64,000 nt of DNA from Pinibacter aurantiacus (GCF_019130065.1 NZ_JAHSPG010000003.1:186001-250000), one strand, 5' to 3'; shown: positions 24,246 through 33,969, counted from the first letter of the stretch. Notes: generated by a model not told the origin, from the letters alone. Translations and numbers: made by a program.

Positions 24246-27200
24246 TCAGTTGGCTGTCACCTTCTTCGTGCTCTTAAAAATCTCCTTCACTTTATTAAAC
24301 TCTTTCCGGTAAGAGAAGCTAACGCCCGAGCGGTTTTTGGCTTTGCCGGCAATGTAACTGTAGTTATCGCGGTAGAAGAATGTTAAGCGGAATTTGCCAT
24401 CAGGAGTAAGTTTGTACTCCACGCTTACATCCGGCAGGAACTGGAATGCGGCCTGGCTCTGTGCGGCCGTTAGACCAAAGTCGAAAGCACTTCCCAGCAT
24501 GAATGTCAATCTTTCATTCATGTAACTCTTGTTTACACTAAATGTAAAATTGGTTCTGTCAGGAATCGCAAAACTGTTGGCTTCGGTTGGGTCTGTTGGG
24601 TTCACAGTACTTGAAGCGTTGTATAAACTCGCATTTATGGTAATGCGCAAACTTTGATCGTTAAACACATTTTGAAAAATGTTGGAGAACTCTTTTGTCA
24701 GCATGGTAGACAGAAAACTTGAAATGCTGTTTATCACCAAACCCTCAAACACTGTATTTCCTATTGTACCTTGTTTGCTGGCGGTAACCGGCGCAAAGGA
24801 GTTAAACAATACAAGGAACGACACTTGTTTATTCACCTCATTTTCGTCGCGTCTGATCAACGCAATGCAAGCCTGTAACTCAGGATCATTTTGTGTAGCT
24901 CCTCCCTCAGGAAGTTGAATATCAAACTTGATCCTTGGCGCTGTTAACCTGTCTGTAATTTGCGCGATTACCAATACTGTTCCCCGATAACGATTCGGAT
25001 CTTTTACATTTGCACTTGAACTAGGCATCAATGCTGTTACAAGATCATTGAACTTTACATTTTCTGCTTTGTACTCAGCGTTAATGTTCAGGATCGCCTG
25101 CGAAGGATTTCCGTTCCACAAAATATAATTGGACGTCGTTTGACTCAACGTAAAATACCTTCTCAATCCCTGAAAACTAAAATTGTAATTTCCTCTTTCA
25201 ATTTCATAACGGCCGCTCATGGTGAGGTCTTCGGTTGTGCCAACTGTCATTTTGATATTTCCATGTCCCTGCGCCTCAATAACATCGCCTGTAAGCTCAT
25301 CCATAATCAGATAAACGTGGGCAAAGTTGTTTGCCGTAATATCCATCGACACGTTCAGGTTGGTACCAGAGTTTTCTCTATCAGCAGCTTTCATTTCCTT
25401 ACCGTATGTTTTGTATACGATAAAATCTGTAGTCTCACTTTCATGTGACGATGCCATCGGTAAATATAACTTAGACGAATCCGTTGGTTCACCTTTTATC
25501 GACATCTCCATTTCATCCATCGGGCCGGATAAGGCTAAATTCACCTTGCCGATCACCGTTCCATAAAACTGTTTGTTGTCCACCGCTTTGGTATTCAGCA
25601 CCAGCAAATGGTTTGAGCGTACCTTGAAATCAAACGCAAGGTTGTCGAAACTTTGATGATACAATTTACTGTCTACTACTTCACCCGTATTTCCAAGCGT
25701 ATCTTTAATTGTAAATGTGCCGAAGTTAATCACACCATCTTCAAAATCTATATTGGCTTTTGGTATTTTGTAGTAACATTTCGTATAGTCAATCAACATT
25801 CCTCCATCGGCCAGCGAAACTTTGCCGAGGTATTTTAAATTCTTCGGATTGCCCGTAATTGTTAGCTGTCCCGTAGCATTTCCTGTAAGATGCGATGCGA
25901 TGCCTCCAAGGTATTTTTCCAGCGGATGAATATTCGTGTTCTTAAGATTGGAGACGATATTCAAGTTATCCGTGGTGCTATCAACTACGTTAAACATTCC
26001 CTGCAAATCAAATTGATAGTTTGGATTATCTGAAACGACTGAGAACGGTGCAGTTTTCTTTTCGCCATCATATGCGCCGGTGAGGTCGAGCATTCCAATT
26101 GAATCATTATCCAATCTAAACTGCTCAGCCTTCGCATTTACGTCGATCTTCATTTTTCCAAAAGGCGAGGTAATATTTACATCGCCGGTTAGCAAACCTT
26201 CCAGTTTTACTTCCTTTTCAAAAAATGGAGCAAAGTCGCCGATGTTTATTTTTGTTAAACTAACATTCAATGTATTGGCACTGGAAGAATCGCCGGGAGA
26301 CGCCGTCAGATAGATCTCCTGGTCATCACTGTAGATGCGGAACCCATCAGTCATTACAAGATCCCTGCTAAGAATAAGTTCTCCGTTATTATCTACGATC
26401 CACTTTTTCCCATTGATATCAAACGAAGATGGCCTGAAGCTAATGCGTACACCATCAGTCAGCGTTTGCACATCTGCGTTTACCTGTGCATTGTTTAGTG
26501 TTTGATTCGCAGTGGTTGCAATTTTCACACTCGACATGTCATTGGCCGAAACAATATTGATAACACTTTTGGGGAAATGCAAACTGTCGTTCACATACGT
26601 GTCGCCAATATTGGTTACTAAAGTAAGACTGTCCATGCTTCCTTTTGCCGTCATCTTCACGTCGGAGAAAGCAACGTTGCCGTAAGAGAATTTCGGCACC
26701 TCGGATGTTACTTCAAATACGTTATCCCTGCTGTTGATCCTTCCCGAAACCGTTGAGTTATTAAACCCGCCTACCTTATCAGTAAATAAGGCAACATAAT
26801 CTTCAATGGCTCTCGTAGTAATCACAAAACTGAATTTTTCCTGTTCCAGTTTTTTTGAAGAAGGCCTGATATAACTTGGGTAGTAGCGATTCAAAAATGT
26901 TTGAAAGGCATTGGGCAGGTTCTTAATGTTGAACTGGCCGGCAATAGCGGCATCCAGTTCATTGCTCATTAGTACCAGCGTCTTATTACTATCTACAACA
27001 CTTGAATACAGCGTTAATGAATCAAATGAAATACGTTGTCCCTCTTTAAAGATGGATGCATCATACACGCGTGCCGAACCTAAAAAGTTATCGATATCGT
27101 CACCTTCAAAATTGAAACGAAAATGACCATTGAAGTCAATATCTTTCTGGGTAAAATTTAATTTCTGCAAATTGGAATGCTCCACCGTCGATGTAAAATC

Positions 27201-29021
27201 AAAGCGAGGTTTCGCGCCTGAAAAATCAACCAGGCCATCCAGGTTTCCTTCCAGGTTTTCATCATTGATGGTTAAAAGACCATTGAACAAACGTTTCGCA
27301 ACCTTTCCATCAACGTTAATGTTTTTATAAGCATAGTTATTGAACTCGATAGATGAAAATTTTCCTACCAGCGAAGCTTCAAGCTGGCGGAATGTAAATG
27401 CCGTGCCTTTTCCTGAACCATCAAACGAAACTTTTCCAAACTGCTTATTATCGAGGAATGACCCTAAATCAAAATTGTTTGTGGTAAGTTTTCCGGAGTA
27501 AATCGCCAATCCTTTTTCAGGCAGCTTCATGTGAATATCAGTCGTTAGATTTCCCAGGTTGGTTTCTATTGTACCGAAGGTGACAAAGTCACGTATGTAA
27601 CCGTTAAAACTCCCCCTGAACCTGAGATTTTGAACACTGCTCAGCTTGGGTTCGTCTATATCTTTAATCTCGGGAAAAATAGTGGACGCATCTGCATATG
27701 TGGTGCGGAGTTCATTTGCCTTGAACGAAATAAAAGTTTGCTCAATGTCGGGCAAACCTTTCATGCTGAAATCCCCGTTCAGATAAGTTGTTTTGCCCGC
27801 CTTTACTTCCAGGTTTTTGCCCGACATGTTTTCGACAGTGCCTTTTACATTGCCGGTAAAGTACACCTGCTTTTTCCAGTTTTTCAGTTCGGGAGCGAAA
27901 TATGCAATGTCGTCGCTATTAATCTCTGAATCTTTGAAATGCCCATCCATCACTATCTTGCTGATGTAATCGCTCATGTCATCAAAGTCATCATACCGCA
28001 TCGCATAAAAATTGCGCAGCCTGCTTTTAGGGGTATGAATATCCAGGTTGTGAAACTCCATTGCTCTTGGGTGAAATTTCACGTCAGCCTTCATGGAAGT
28101 TACCTGGAAACCACTTCTTTCTTTGGTACTTAAAACGAGTTGAACCGAAAGCGTATCCTTTTTGAAGTGAAGATTTTTAAAAGTGCTGTTGATATCTCCG
28201 AATAAAATATGCGCCCCGTCAAAGTAAGTGTATGGGTCGCGCTTAGTGTACACATCGTTTCTGAATGTGCCTTTTGTAAGGGTTAGTTTGTTCACTGCAA
28301 TATCCCATCCGGCCTCATTCCATTCCAAAGAATCAGGATTTATTTTATGAGAAACAATCACCGTATCACCCGGTTTTTTTACGCGGGGAGGCCTTCTTCC
28401 GTCATAATTGTAAATCGAAAAAACAGGTTGGTTAAGATCGATATTGTCGATGACGATCTTCTTTTTTTTCAGATTAAACTCCTTGGTATTGAGTGTAAAT
28501 GACTGAAGCGAAAAACCCATGTCTTCACCACGCCACTCATCTTTTTTGAGAATGTGAAGATTTTTAAAGTCTATTTTCTCAAGATTCAAAACGATTGAAC
28601 TCTTCTTGGTGGACGTGTCGGGTTTTGACGGACTGAAGTAATCTACAAGAAACTGGTAGTTCCAAACCGAATCTGTGCGATGCAGAAAAATGCTGGCATC
28701 CTGCAGCCCGATATATTTAAGATTAACATCCTCCCCCAGAAAGAACCAATTGTTGATATTTACTTTTACAGCACCTGCATATAAAAGAGTGTCTTTGTTG
28801 TGATCTTTTACAAGTGTGCCTTCCAGCAACATTTTGTTAAAAAGGCTGAAATCCACGTGCTTGATCTGAACGGTAGTGTTTAATTCTTTGGAAAGCCTTT
28901 TGGTGACTTTACCTATGATCCAGTTTTGAAAGAAGGAAGTTTGAATAAGCCCCCACGCCAGTAATAGGAGTACCAGCAGTGACAGGAAGAAATATCCAAT
29001 TATTTTCCGGGCTTTTTTCAG
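24246..29021 (-). CDS. tamB: Translocation/assembly module TamB-like protein (DUF490)
   Basis: A very large AsmA/TamB-type protein. From a GTG at 28856 it has 1536 residues, but the same frame continues upstream through an obvious membrane anchor ('YFFLSLLVLLLLAWGLI'), so the real N-terminus is further up. The best-looking start, just before KKARKIIGYFF, is a CTG at 29021. The frame is open back to 29096 and contains no ATG, GTG or TTG above 28856. The body is a long repetitive beta structure, and the C-terminal DUF490 region ('QLPEGGATQNDPELQACIAL', about residues 1310-1330) is intact. Family knowledge: TamB spans the periplasm and helps outer membrane assembly or lipid transport. The start is uncertain. 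Confidence 0.85.
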   Translation of the reverse strand: MKKARKIIGYFFLSLLVLLLLAWGLIQTSFFQNWIIGKVTKRLSKELNTTVQIKHVDFSLFNKMLLEGTLVKDHNKDTLLYAGAVKVNINNWFFLGEDVNLKYIGLQDASIFLHRTDSVWNYQFLVDYFSPSKPDTSTKKSSIVLNLEKIDFKNLHILKKDEWRGEDMGFSLQSFTLNTKEFNLKKKKIVIDNIDLNQPVFSIYNYDGRRPPRVKKPGDTVIVSHKINPDSLEWNEAGWDIAVNKLTLTKGTFRNDVYTKRDPYTYFDGAHILFGDINSTFKNLHFKKDTLSVQLVLSTKERSGFQVTSMKADVKFHPRAMEFHNLDIHTPKSRLRNFYAMRYDDFDDMSDYISKIVMDGHFKDSEINSDDIAYFAPELKNWKKQVYFTGNVKGTVENMSGKNLEVKAGKTTYLNGDFSMKGLPDIEQTFISFKANELRTTYADASTIFPEIKDIDEPKLSSVQNLRFRGSFNGYIRDFVTFGTIETNLGNLTTDIHMKLPEKGLAIYSGKLTTNNFDLGSFLDNKQFGKVSFDGSGKGTAFTFRQLEASLVGKFSSIEFNNYAYKNINVDGKVAKRLFNGLLTINDENLEGNLDGLVDFSGAKPRFDFTSTVEHSNLQKLNFTQKDIDFNGHFRFNFEGDDIDNFLGSARVYDASIFKEGQRISFDSLTLYSSVVDSNKTLVLMSNELDAAIAGQFNIKNLPNAFQTFLNRYYPSYIRPSSKKLEQEKFSFVITTRAIEDYVALFTDKVGGFNNSTVSGRINSRDNVFEVTSEVPKFSYGNVAFSDVKMTAKGSMDSLTLVTNIGDTYVNDSLHFPKSVINIVSANDMSSVKIATTANQTLNNAQVNADVQTLTDGVRISFRPSSFDINGKKWIVDNNGELILSRDLVMTDGFRIYSDDQEIYLTASPGDSSSANTLNVSLTKINIGDFAPFFEKEVKLEGLLTGDVNITSPFGKMKIDVNAKAEQFRLDNDSIGMLDLTGAYDGEKKTAPFSVVSDNPNYQFDLQGMFNVVDSTTDNLNIVSNLKNTNIHPLEKYLGGIASHLTGNATGQLTITGNPKNLKYLGKVSLADGGMLIDYTKCYYKIPKANIDFEDGVINFGTFTIKDTLGNTGEVVDSKLYHQSFDNLAFDFKVRSNHLLVLNTKAVDNKQFYGTVIGKVNLALSGPMDEMEMSIKGEPTDSSKLYLPMASSHESETTDFIVYKTYGKEMKAADRENSGTNLNVSMDITANNFAHVYLIMDELTGDVIEAQGHGNIKMTVGTTEDLTMSGRYEIERGNYNFSFQGLRRYFTLSQTTSNYILWNGNPSQAILNINAEYKAENVKFNDLVTALMPSSSANVKDPNRYRGTVLVIAQITDRLTAPRIKFDIQLPEGGATQNDPELQACIALIRRDENEVNKQVSFLVLFNSFAPVTASKQGTIGNTVFEGLVINSISSFLSTMLTKEFSNIFQNVFNDQSLRITINASLYNASSTVNPTDPTEANSFAIPDRTNFTFSVNKSYMNERLTFMLGSAFDFGLTAAQSQAAFQFLPDVSVEYKLTPDGKFRLTFFYRDNYSYIAGKAKNRSGVSFSYRKEFNKVKEIFKSTKKVTAN

Positions 29022-29270
29022 TGAATGGGGATTGTAGTTGTAAAAATACTTAAACGGTGATACTGAGCAAATTCGATACCAGAAAAGGCCGGAGGTTTAA
29101 CGGAAGATTTGAAAAAAAGATGATTTTTACCGGAAAATAACTTTGACGCGGTCCGCCGGCAATTCTAAAACGCCCAAAAAGCTTTTTCTGCTATAGTTAA
29201 CCAGTTCAAAATTACATAGCTTTAACAAACCGTATTTTTCGGTTTTATTATTTTAGTTAATTTAGCCCTT

Positions 29271-29492
29271 ATGAAATCATTGAAACATTTCATTGAATGG
29301 CACATCTTCGGTGTGTGCTCGTACCTGGGTGAAAAAATGGGAATCGCAACATCCTCCATCCGTCGCTTTTTTATCTATGCCTCCCTCCTTACAATGGGTT
29401 CGCCTATTATTTTCTACCTTATTTATGCGTTTTGGATCAACATGAAAAAGTATGTTTTTGCTGCCAAACGCAACCCACTCAAGTACTTATAA
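29271..29492 (+). CDS. PspC-domain-like small membrane protein
   Basis: 73 residues. 'GVCSYLGEKMGIATSSIRRF' (about 14-33) followed by a hydrophobic span ('FIYASLLTMGSPIIFYLIYAFW') is the compact PspC layout. PspC proteins sit in the inner membrane and take part in envelope stress responses, or in Bacteroidota often stand alone. A basic tail follows. It is transcribed away from tamB with its own leader. Confidence 0.8.
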   Translation: MKSLKHFIEWHIFGVCSYLGEKMGIATSSIRRFFIYASLLTMGSPIIFYLIYAFWINMKKYVFAAKRNPLKYL

Positions 29493-29801
29493 GCTACAAT
29501 TGCAGCAATCGGTTGCATATAAATTACAATATTTTACAGTATCTTCTACACTCTTCCTCAAACGGTTGCATATCGTATCAAAATTCATTGTTAAAACAAC
29601 TTCGTTAAAAGTCCTTTTTGGATAAACATCAGACTTTATCGGTTACAGAGTTAAATGCATGTGTAAGTATCTTTGCACTGTGAACGAGAAATAAGGTTTG
29701 GCCCGTTTTTAATTGATCCAGAAAGTCCGTGAGAAGCGAGTTATAATAAGACTAGCTCTTAAAATAACTAAACATGAGTAAAAATCTAAACCCTTTGTAA
29801 A
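29493..29801. promoter_or_regulatory. Regulatory region upstream of the AraC gene
   Basis: Two 11-bp direct repeats CGGTTGCATAT lie at 29510-29520 and 29563-29573. A -7 box TATCTTTG lies at 29668-29675. A tiny frame (ATG 29774, MSKNLNPL, stop TAA at 29798-29800) ends one base before the GTG start of the regulator. The repeats are candidate operator sites. Confidence 0.5.
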
Positions 29802-30782
29802 GTGAACCGATTCGCTATCCGACATCATAATTATTCAGACTTTGTGCATGGTATAGCCGGCGCGTTTGGTGTAGAAATCACAAACAACGAGTTTGAATTA
29901 CCTGAGTCTTTAGGAAATGGATTCCTGAAAGGCGTAGATCTCGGAAATGGATTAAGCGTACTTATGGCAGAGGCGTCTCTACGCCATGGCCTGGTGCTGG
30001 AAACAGAAGCGGTTGAAGAGGAGTTTTATCTGTTGAATTTCCAGGAAACCAATACTGAAATAAATTATGTTTCAGACTTGCAACCTGAAGGCTCCATTCC
30101 TCTTCTAACAGGTGTATATCTTAGAAGTTCTTTAAATAGTGCACAGTATTATTTGCCCGCAGGGCACTTAAGATCTGTAAGTGTAATAATGCCTTTGACA
30201 TGGATGCAGCATTTTGCTGAACAAAATGAGTCGGGTATAATGCTGGAACATTTACGCAGTATACCTTTTCAAAAGCATCATTTACAACTTATGGATACAG
30301 AGTACAGGATCATAATAAGTAAATTATTTGATCCGGAACTCAAGACCCCTTTACGAGAGCTATTCATTGGCAACCGCGTTATGCTGCTGATCGAAAAATT
30401 CTTCACAAAGCATTATTTGGGTCTCAACAGTGTAGAAAAAGAAAAACAACTTACTGCAGAAGAGCGTGAAAGACTCGCAGAAGTTGAAAATAAACTGGTC
30501 AACGGTTTATTTGAAGAAACGCCAACAATTGATGATCTGGCAAAAATGGCCGCAATGAGCGCTACCAAATTAAAAAGATCGTTTAAGTCAATTTTTGGGC
30601 TACCGGTGTATGAATATTATCAGAAACACCGCATGCATGTAGCAAAAGACATCTTGCTTACCGGTAGTTATACCGTAAAGCAGGTAGGTCAAAGGGTTGG
30701 CTACCAAAATATCAGCCACTTTGCTGCAGCGTTTAAAAAAATCCATGGAGTATTACCCAGCCAAATGCTGGTTAACAAATAG
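29802..30782 (+). CDS. AraC family transcriptional regulator
   Basis: 326 residues from a GTG at 29802 (MNRFAIRHHNYSDF). The N-terminal 200 residues form a ligand-binding-like region without a recognised domain. The C-terminal pair of helix-turn-helix motifs is clear: 'IDDLAKMAAMSATKLKRSFK' (about 245-264) and 'TVKQVGQRVGYQNISHFAAA' (about 292-311), with 'FKKIHGVLPSQM' at the end. The start abuts a 9-codon upstream frame, suggesting coupled translation. The target genes are unknown; autoregulation through the upstream repeats is possible. Confidence 0.9.
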   Translation: MNRFAIRHHNYSDFVHGIAGAFGVEITNNEFELPESLGNGFLKGVDLGNGLSVLMAEASLRHGLVLETEAVEEEFYLLNFQETNTEINYVSDLQPEGSIPLLTGVYLRSSLNSAQYYLPAGHLRSVSVIMPLTWMQHFAEQNESGIMLEHLRSIPFQKHHLQLMDTEYRIIISKLFDPELKTPLRELFIGNRVMLLIEKFFTKHYLGLNSVEKEKQLTAEERERLAEVENKLVNGLFEETPTIDDLAKMAAMSATKLKRSFKSIFGLPVYEYYQKHRMHVAKDILLTGSYTVKQVGQRVGYQNISHFAAAFKKIHGVLPSQMLVNK

Positions 30783-30817
30783 GTAAGTTTTAAGGTTCAA
30801 TGGTGTTGTTTAAAAAT

Positions 30818-30848
30818 GCGAAGCCCCTTTCCAGGGGCTTCAATGTTT
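30818..30848 (+). terminator. Bidirectional terminator-like hairpin
   Basis: GAAGCCCC (30820-30827) pairs with GGGGCTTC (30834-30841) between convergent genes, with A and T tracts on the two sides. Confidence 0.8.
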
Positions 30849-30864
30849 TTGTATAACGCACGTT

Positions 30865-31314
30865 CTATTTCCATTGAATTGTTCCGGTTAGCGTTTTTCC
30901 AGTTTTGGAAACAGCATTTATTTTCACTATCCCGTCTGTAGTGTATTCCATGCTTCCGGAAAACTCAGTTTCCATTACTCCATCTCCCAAAAACGAAAGA
31001 ATAATATCTCCATTTTGAGGATCACATCCTGCATTGCAAAAATCGGCTTTACCCGACGTTGGAGCATTTGCTATCCGAACATAAAAAGCCGGTGTCCATG
31101 CAAGTGTGCACTCTAGTTCTGTACGATACGTTGTTGTGTGTTGTGCAGGAACACCATATCTGACATTTGCTCCGGTGTATTCTGTTCCGTTGAAAATGAT
31201 GTCAAACTTTTGGACAGATCCCTGCGAATTCGTTGAGGTGTCTTGGTTATGATCCTTTTTGCAATTGGTTAATGCAATTGCGATAGCCGCAAGTGCAATG
31301 GTAAGTCGTTTCAT
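30865..31314 (-). CDS. Hypothetical lipoprotein
   Basis: 149 residues. The signal peptide 'RLTIALAAIAIALTNC' ends in a lipobox-like TNC (about residue 18), followed by a charged linker KKDHNQDTS. The mature part appears to be beta-rich, with a 'CNAGCDPQNGDI' segment whose two cysteines may pair. No family recognised. It is a single gene with a leader of about 55 nt. Confidence 0.65.
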   Translation of the reverse strand: MKRLTIALAAIAIALTNCKKDHNQDTSTNSQGSVQKFDIIFNGTEYTGANVRYGVPAQHTTTYRTELECTLAWTPAFYVRIANAPTSGKADFCNAGCDPQNGDIILSFLGDGVMETEFSGSMEYTTDGIVKINAVSKTGKTLTGTIQWK

Positions 31315-31370
31315 GTATCAGGTTTAATGGACCGAAAGATAATTTAAACTATAGTTACCGTTTGTTAAAA

Positions 31371-31826
31371 TTATGATTTAGTACCCCTGTTTATCTTGTC
31401 CAGCATTTTCGCGAGTGCGACAACTCTATCCCTCACATACTTTGCATTTTTATCAAACATCAGCATAGCGTCGTATTCCGCGCCTTTGGGTTTTGTGAAT
31501 GGTTCCTGGTATGGGTTGTCCTTCTTGAAACTGAGGTAGGTTTTCTTGAAATATTTGTCGCGCTTATTCAGCCATTCTACTTCATCTTTCTTAAAATCAA
31601 GCTGCTTTGTTGTATCAAGTGAGTTGTAAATGGTGTGATAGAAAAAATTCACCAGGCTATCCATTTGAGAATAATATCTTTTTGCGCACCCAAATGTGTG
31701 GCGGCCATTGTCAAGGCATTCCTGGTATTTGATATCAAAGGAGTCGACGACTTTTCGCGTTTGCCCCAGGGTTACAAACGACAGATAGAAGATTGCAGAA
31801 AGAACAATTATGCGTTTTGAGGCCAT
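31371..31826 (-). CDS. DUF1311/LprI-like secreted protein
   Basis: 151 residues with an N-terminal signal segment ('IIVLSAIFYLSFVTLG'). The pattern of 'YQECLDN...FGCAKRYYSQM' (two cysteines, about 34-55) and 'FKKDEVEWLNKRDKYF' (about 79-94) is that of the LprI/DUF1311 family. Some members inhibit lysozyme, but function in this group is unproven. It lies 56 nt upstream of the lipoprotein gene on the same strand. Confidence 0.7.
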   Translation of the reverse strand: MASKRIIVLSAIFYLSFVTLGQTRKVVDSFDIKYQECLDNGRHTFGCAKRYYSQMDSLVNFFYHTIYNSLDTTKQLDFKKDEVEWLNKRDKYFKKTYLSFKKDNPYQEPFTKPKGAEYDAMLMFDKNAKYVRDRVVALAKMLDKINRGTKS

Positions 31827-31845
31827 AAGGCGAATTCAAAGTGCG

Positions 31846-32005
31846 AATTTGAAAATTTGAAAATCTGCTAATTTGAAAATGGGGCCCATGTGCTAATCAT
31901 TGAAACATAAATTGACACAGCTTTGAGAGGAAAAATCAAATAGAAATCCCTCACGGAAAGCATTTTCAAATTCCCATATTTTCAAATTTTCAAATTATCA
32001 ATTCT
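31846..32005. repeat. AAATTTGAAAAT-type inverted repeat
   Basis: 'GAAAATTTGAAAATCTGC' units near 31852-31880 pair with 'TTTTCAAATTTTCAAATT' near 31976-31997. The same family recurs at 32845-32880 and 32958-32992 on the other side of kdsA. Confidence 0.65.
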
Positions 32006-32007
32006 CT

Positions 32008-32829
32008 CTAAATTACTGCTTTTCTCAATTTAACCAGCTGTTCCAGTAAACCTTCCAGCAAATCGAGTCTTAACATGTTCGCTCCGTCACTTTTTGCTAC
32101 TGCGGGGTTAGGGTGTGTTTCGATGAACAAACCATCTGCGCCGGTTGCGATCGCAGCTTTTGCAATGGTTCCTATCAGCTGAGGATTGCCCCCGGTTACT
32201 CCACTTGTTTGGTTTGGCTGTTGAAGACTGTGCGTACAATCCATTACTACAGGCACACCATGTTCTTTCATCCATGGGATGTTTCTGTAATCCACCACCA
32301 AATCCTGGTAGCCAAAGGTTGTTCCCCTTTCTGTAAGGATGATTTTGTCGTTACCGGCTTTTTGTATTTTTTCTACCGCAAACTTCATAGAAGGCCCGTT
32401 AAGAAACTGTCCTTTCTTTACGTTTACGATCTTACCGGTTTCAGCTGCTGCCACTAACAAATCAGTTTGTCTGCAAAGGAATGCCGGGATTTGCAGCACA
32501 TCCACAAACTCGGCAGCCAAAGGAGCTTCGATGGCTGAGTGAATATCACTTGTTGTGGGCAAATGAAAATGCTTGCCGGTTTTCGCCACCAGATCCAGGC
32601 CAAGTTCATCGCCCAAGCCAGTGAAAGAGCTTCCGCTTGTGCGGTTTGCTTTTCTATAAGAAGCCTTAAAAATGTAAGGAATACCCAGTTTTTTACAAAT
32701 GCCGAATACCTTGTCTGCCACTTCCATCACCAGTTCTTCACTTTCTACCACGCAAGGTCCTGCTATCAAAAAGAAATTTTTCTCGTCGTATTGCTGATTA
32801 GCAAATGCATCTTTTAGAAATTGTACCAT
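32008..32829 (-). CDS. kdsA: 3-deoxy-8-phosphooctulonate synthase (KDO-8-P synthase)
   Basis: The start is taken at 32829 (MVQFLKDAFANQQYDEKNFF), giving 273 residues, normal for KdsA; a longer frame runs into a repeat and is rejected. 'LIAGPCVVESEELV' (about 21-34), 'FKASYRKANRTSGSSFTGLG' (about 54-73), 'NVKKGQFLNGPSMK' and 'VVMDCTHSLQQP' (about 196-207) match the active site. It condenses PEP with arabinose 5-phosphate for lipopolysaccharide core synthesis. A minus-strand TACATTTG box (32834-32841) lies only 4 bp before the ATG, which would give an almost leaderless transcript. Confidence 0.97.
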   Translation of the reverse strand: MVQFLKDAFANQQYDEKNFFLIAGPCVVESEELVMEVADKVFGICKKLGIPYIFKASYRKANRTSGSSFTGLGDELGLDLVAKTGKHFHLPTTSDIHSAIEAPLAAEFVDVLQIPAFLCRQTDLLVAAAETGKIVNVKKGQFLNGPSMKFAVEKIQKAGNDKIILTERGTTFGYQDLVVDYRNIPWMKEHGVPVVMDCTHSLQQPNQTSGVTGGNPQLIGTIAKAAIATGADGLFIETHPNPAVAKSDGANMLRLDLLEGLLEQLVKLRKAVI

Positions 32830-32844
32830 GTGACAAATGTAGTC

Positions 32845-32995
32845 AATTTGAAAATTTGAAAATATGAGAATTTGAAAATGCTTTGTGTGCCAGGTTCTGA
32901 TTAATTTTTCGCTTCCTGAGGCTGCCAATTTGGACTCGGGATACAGCGCATAGGACCCATTTTCAAATTCTCATATTTTCAAATTTTCAAATTGC
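32845..32995. repeat. AAATTTGAAAAT-type inverted repeat, second copy
   Basis: Units at about 32845-32880 and 32958-32992 are complementary. Together with 31846-32005 they bracket kdsA. Confidence 0.6.
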
Positions 32996-33001
32996 GGTCT
33001 G

Positions 33002-33009
33002 TACCTTTG
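33002..33009 (+). promoter_or_regulatory. -7 promoter element of the SDR gene
   Basis: A perfect TACCTTTG lies 19 bp before the ATG at 33028. The matching TTG is not present at the ideal distance. Confidence 0.6.
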
Positions 33010-33027
33010 CACACGAAATAATTAAAC

Positions 33028-33969
33028 ATGGTTAAAGAGAAAATTTTAGTAATAGGCGCTTGTGGACAGATAGGCGTAGAACTTACTTTGGCTTTGCGGA
33101 ATATCTACGGTGGCTCGAATGTGATCGCTTCGGATATGCGTGAAGAAAATGAATTGCTTAAAGGTACTGGTCCTTACGTGACGCTGGATGTGATGAACAA
33201 AGAAATGTTGCACGTTCAGGTGATCCGTCAAAACATTACGCAGATCTATTTGCTGGCAGCGATCCTTTCTGCAACGGGTGAAAAAAACCCGAACCTTGCA
33301 TGGCATTTGAACATGCAGAGCCTTTTGAATGTGCTCGATATTGCCCGTGAAGAGAAATTGCACAAAGTATACTGGCCGAGCAGCATCGCGGTTTTCGGCC
33401 CAACCTCTCCAAAGCAAAATTGCCCTCAGCAAACTATCATTGAACCTTCTACCGTGTACGGCATCAGCAAATATGCCGGAGAATTCTGGTGCAACTATTA
33501 CAATCAACGTTATGGCGTGGATGTTAGAAGCATTCGCTATCCGGGTTTGATCAGTTATAAATCTGCACCGGGCGGCGGCACCACAGACTATGCGGTTGAA
33601 ATTTTCCACGAAGCATTGGAGGAAAAGAAATATGAATGTTTCCTTGAAGAAGATACTTACCTGCCAATGATGTACATGCCGGATGCGATTCGTGCAACCA
33701 TCGAATTGATGGAAGCTCCTGTAGAAAAAATTTCAATACGCACCTCATACAATGTGGCTGCCATAAGTTTTTCGCCAAAGGAAATTGCAGCCTGCATTAA
33801 AAAGCATATTCCCGAATTTGAAATCTCCTATAAACCAGACAGCCGCCAGGCCATTGCCAATAGCTGGCCGCAAAGCATTGACGACACTGTTGCCCGTAAT
33901 GACTGGAACTGGAAGCACGAATACGATTTGGAGAAAATGACGAGTGATATGTTGGAAAACTTGAAGTAA
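33028..33969 (+). CDS. NAD-dependent epimerase/dehydratase, L-threonine 3-dehydrogenase-like
   Basis: 313 residues. The Rossmann motif 'ILVIGACGQIGVELTLAL' (about 6-23), 'LLAAILSATGEKNP' (about 75-88), the catalytic Ser-Thr region 'WPSSIAVFGP' and 'YGISKYAGE' (about 148-156), then 'RSIRYPGLIS', match the SDR-type threonine dehydrogenase (TDH) group, which oxidises threonine to 2-amino-3-ketobutyrate. Other UDP-sugar epimerases are less similar. No kbl partner gene adjoins it. Confidence 0.85.
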   Translation: MVKEKILVIGACGQIGVELTLALRNIYGGSNVIASDMREENELLKGTGPYVTLDVMNKEMLHVQVIRQNITQIYLLAAILSATGEKNPNLAWHLNMQSLLNVLDIAREEKLHKVYWPSSIAVFGPTSPKQNCPQQTIIEPSTVYGISKYAGEFWCNYYNQRYGVDVRSIRYPGLISYKSAPGGGTTDYAVEIFHEALEEKKYECFLEEDTYLPMMYMPDAIRATIELMEAPVEKISIRTSYNVAAISFSPKEIAACIKKHIPEFEISYKPDSRQAIANSWPQSIDDTVARNDWNWKHEYDLEKMTSDMLENLK

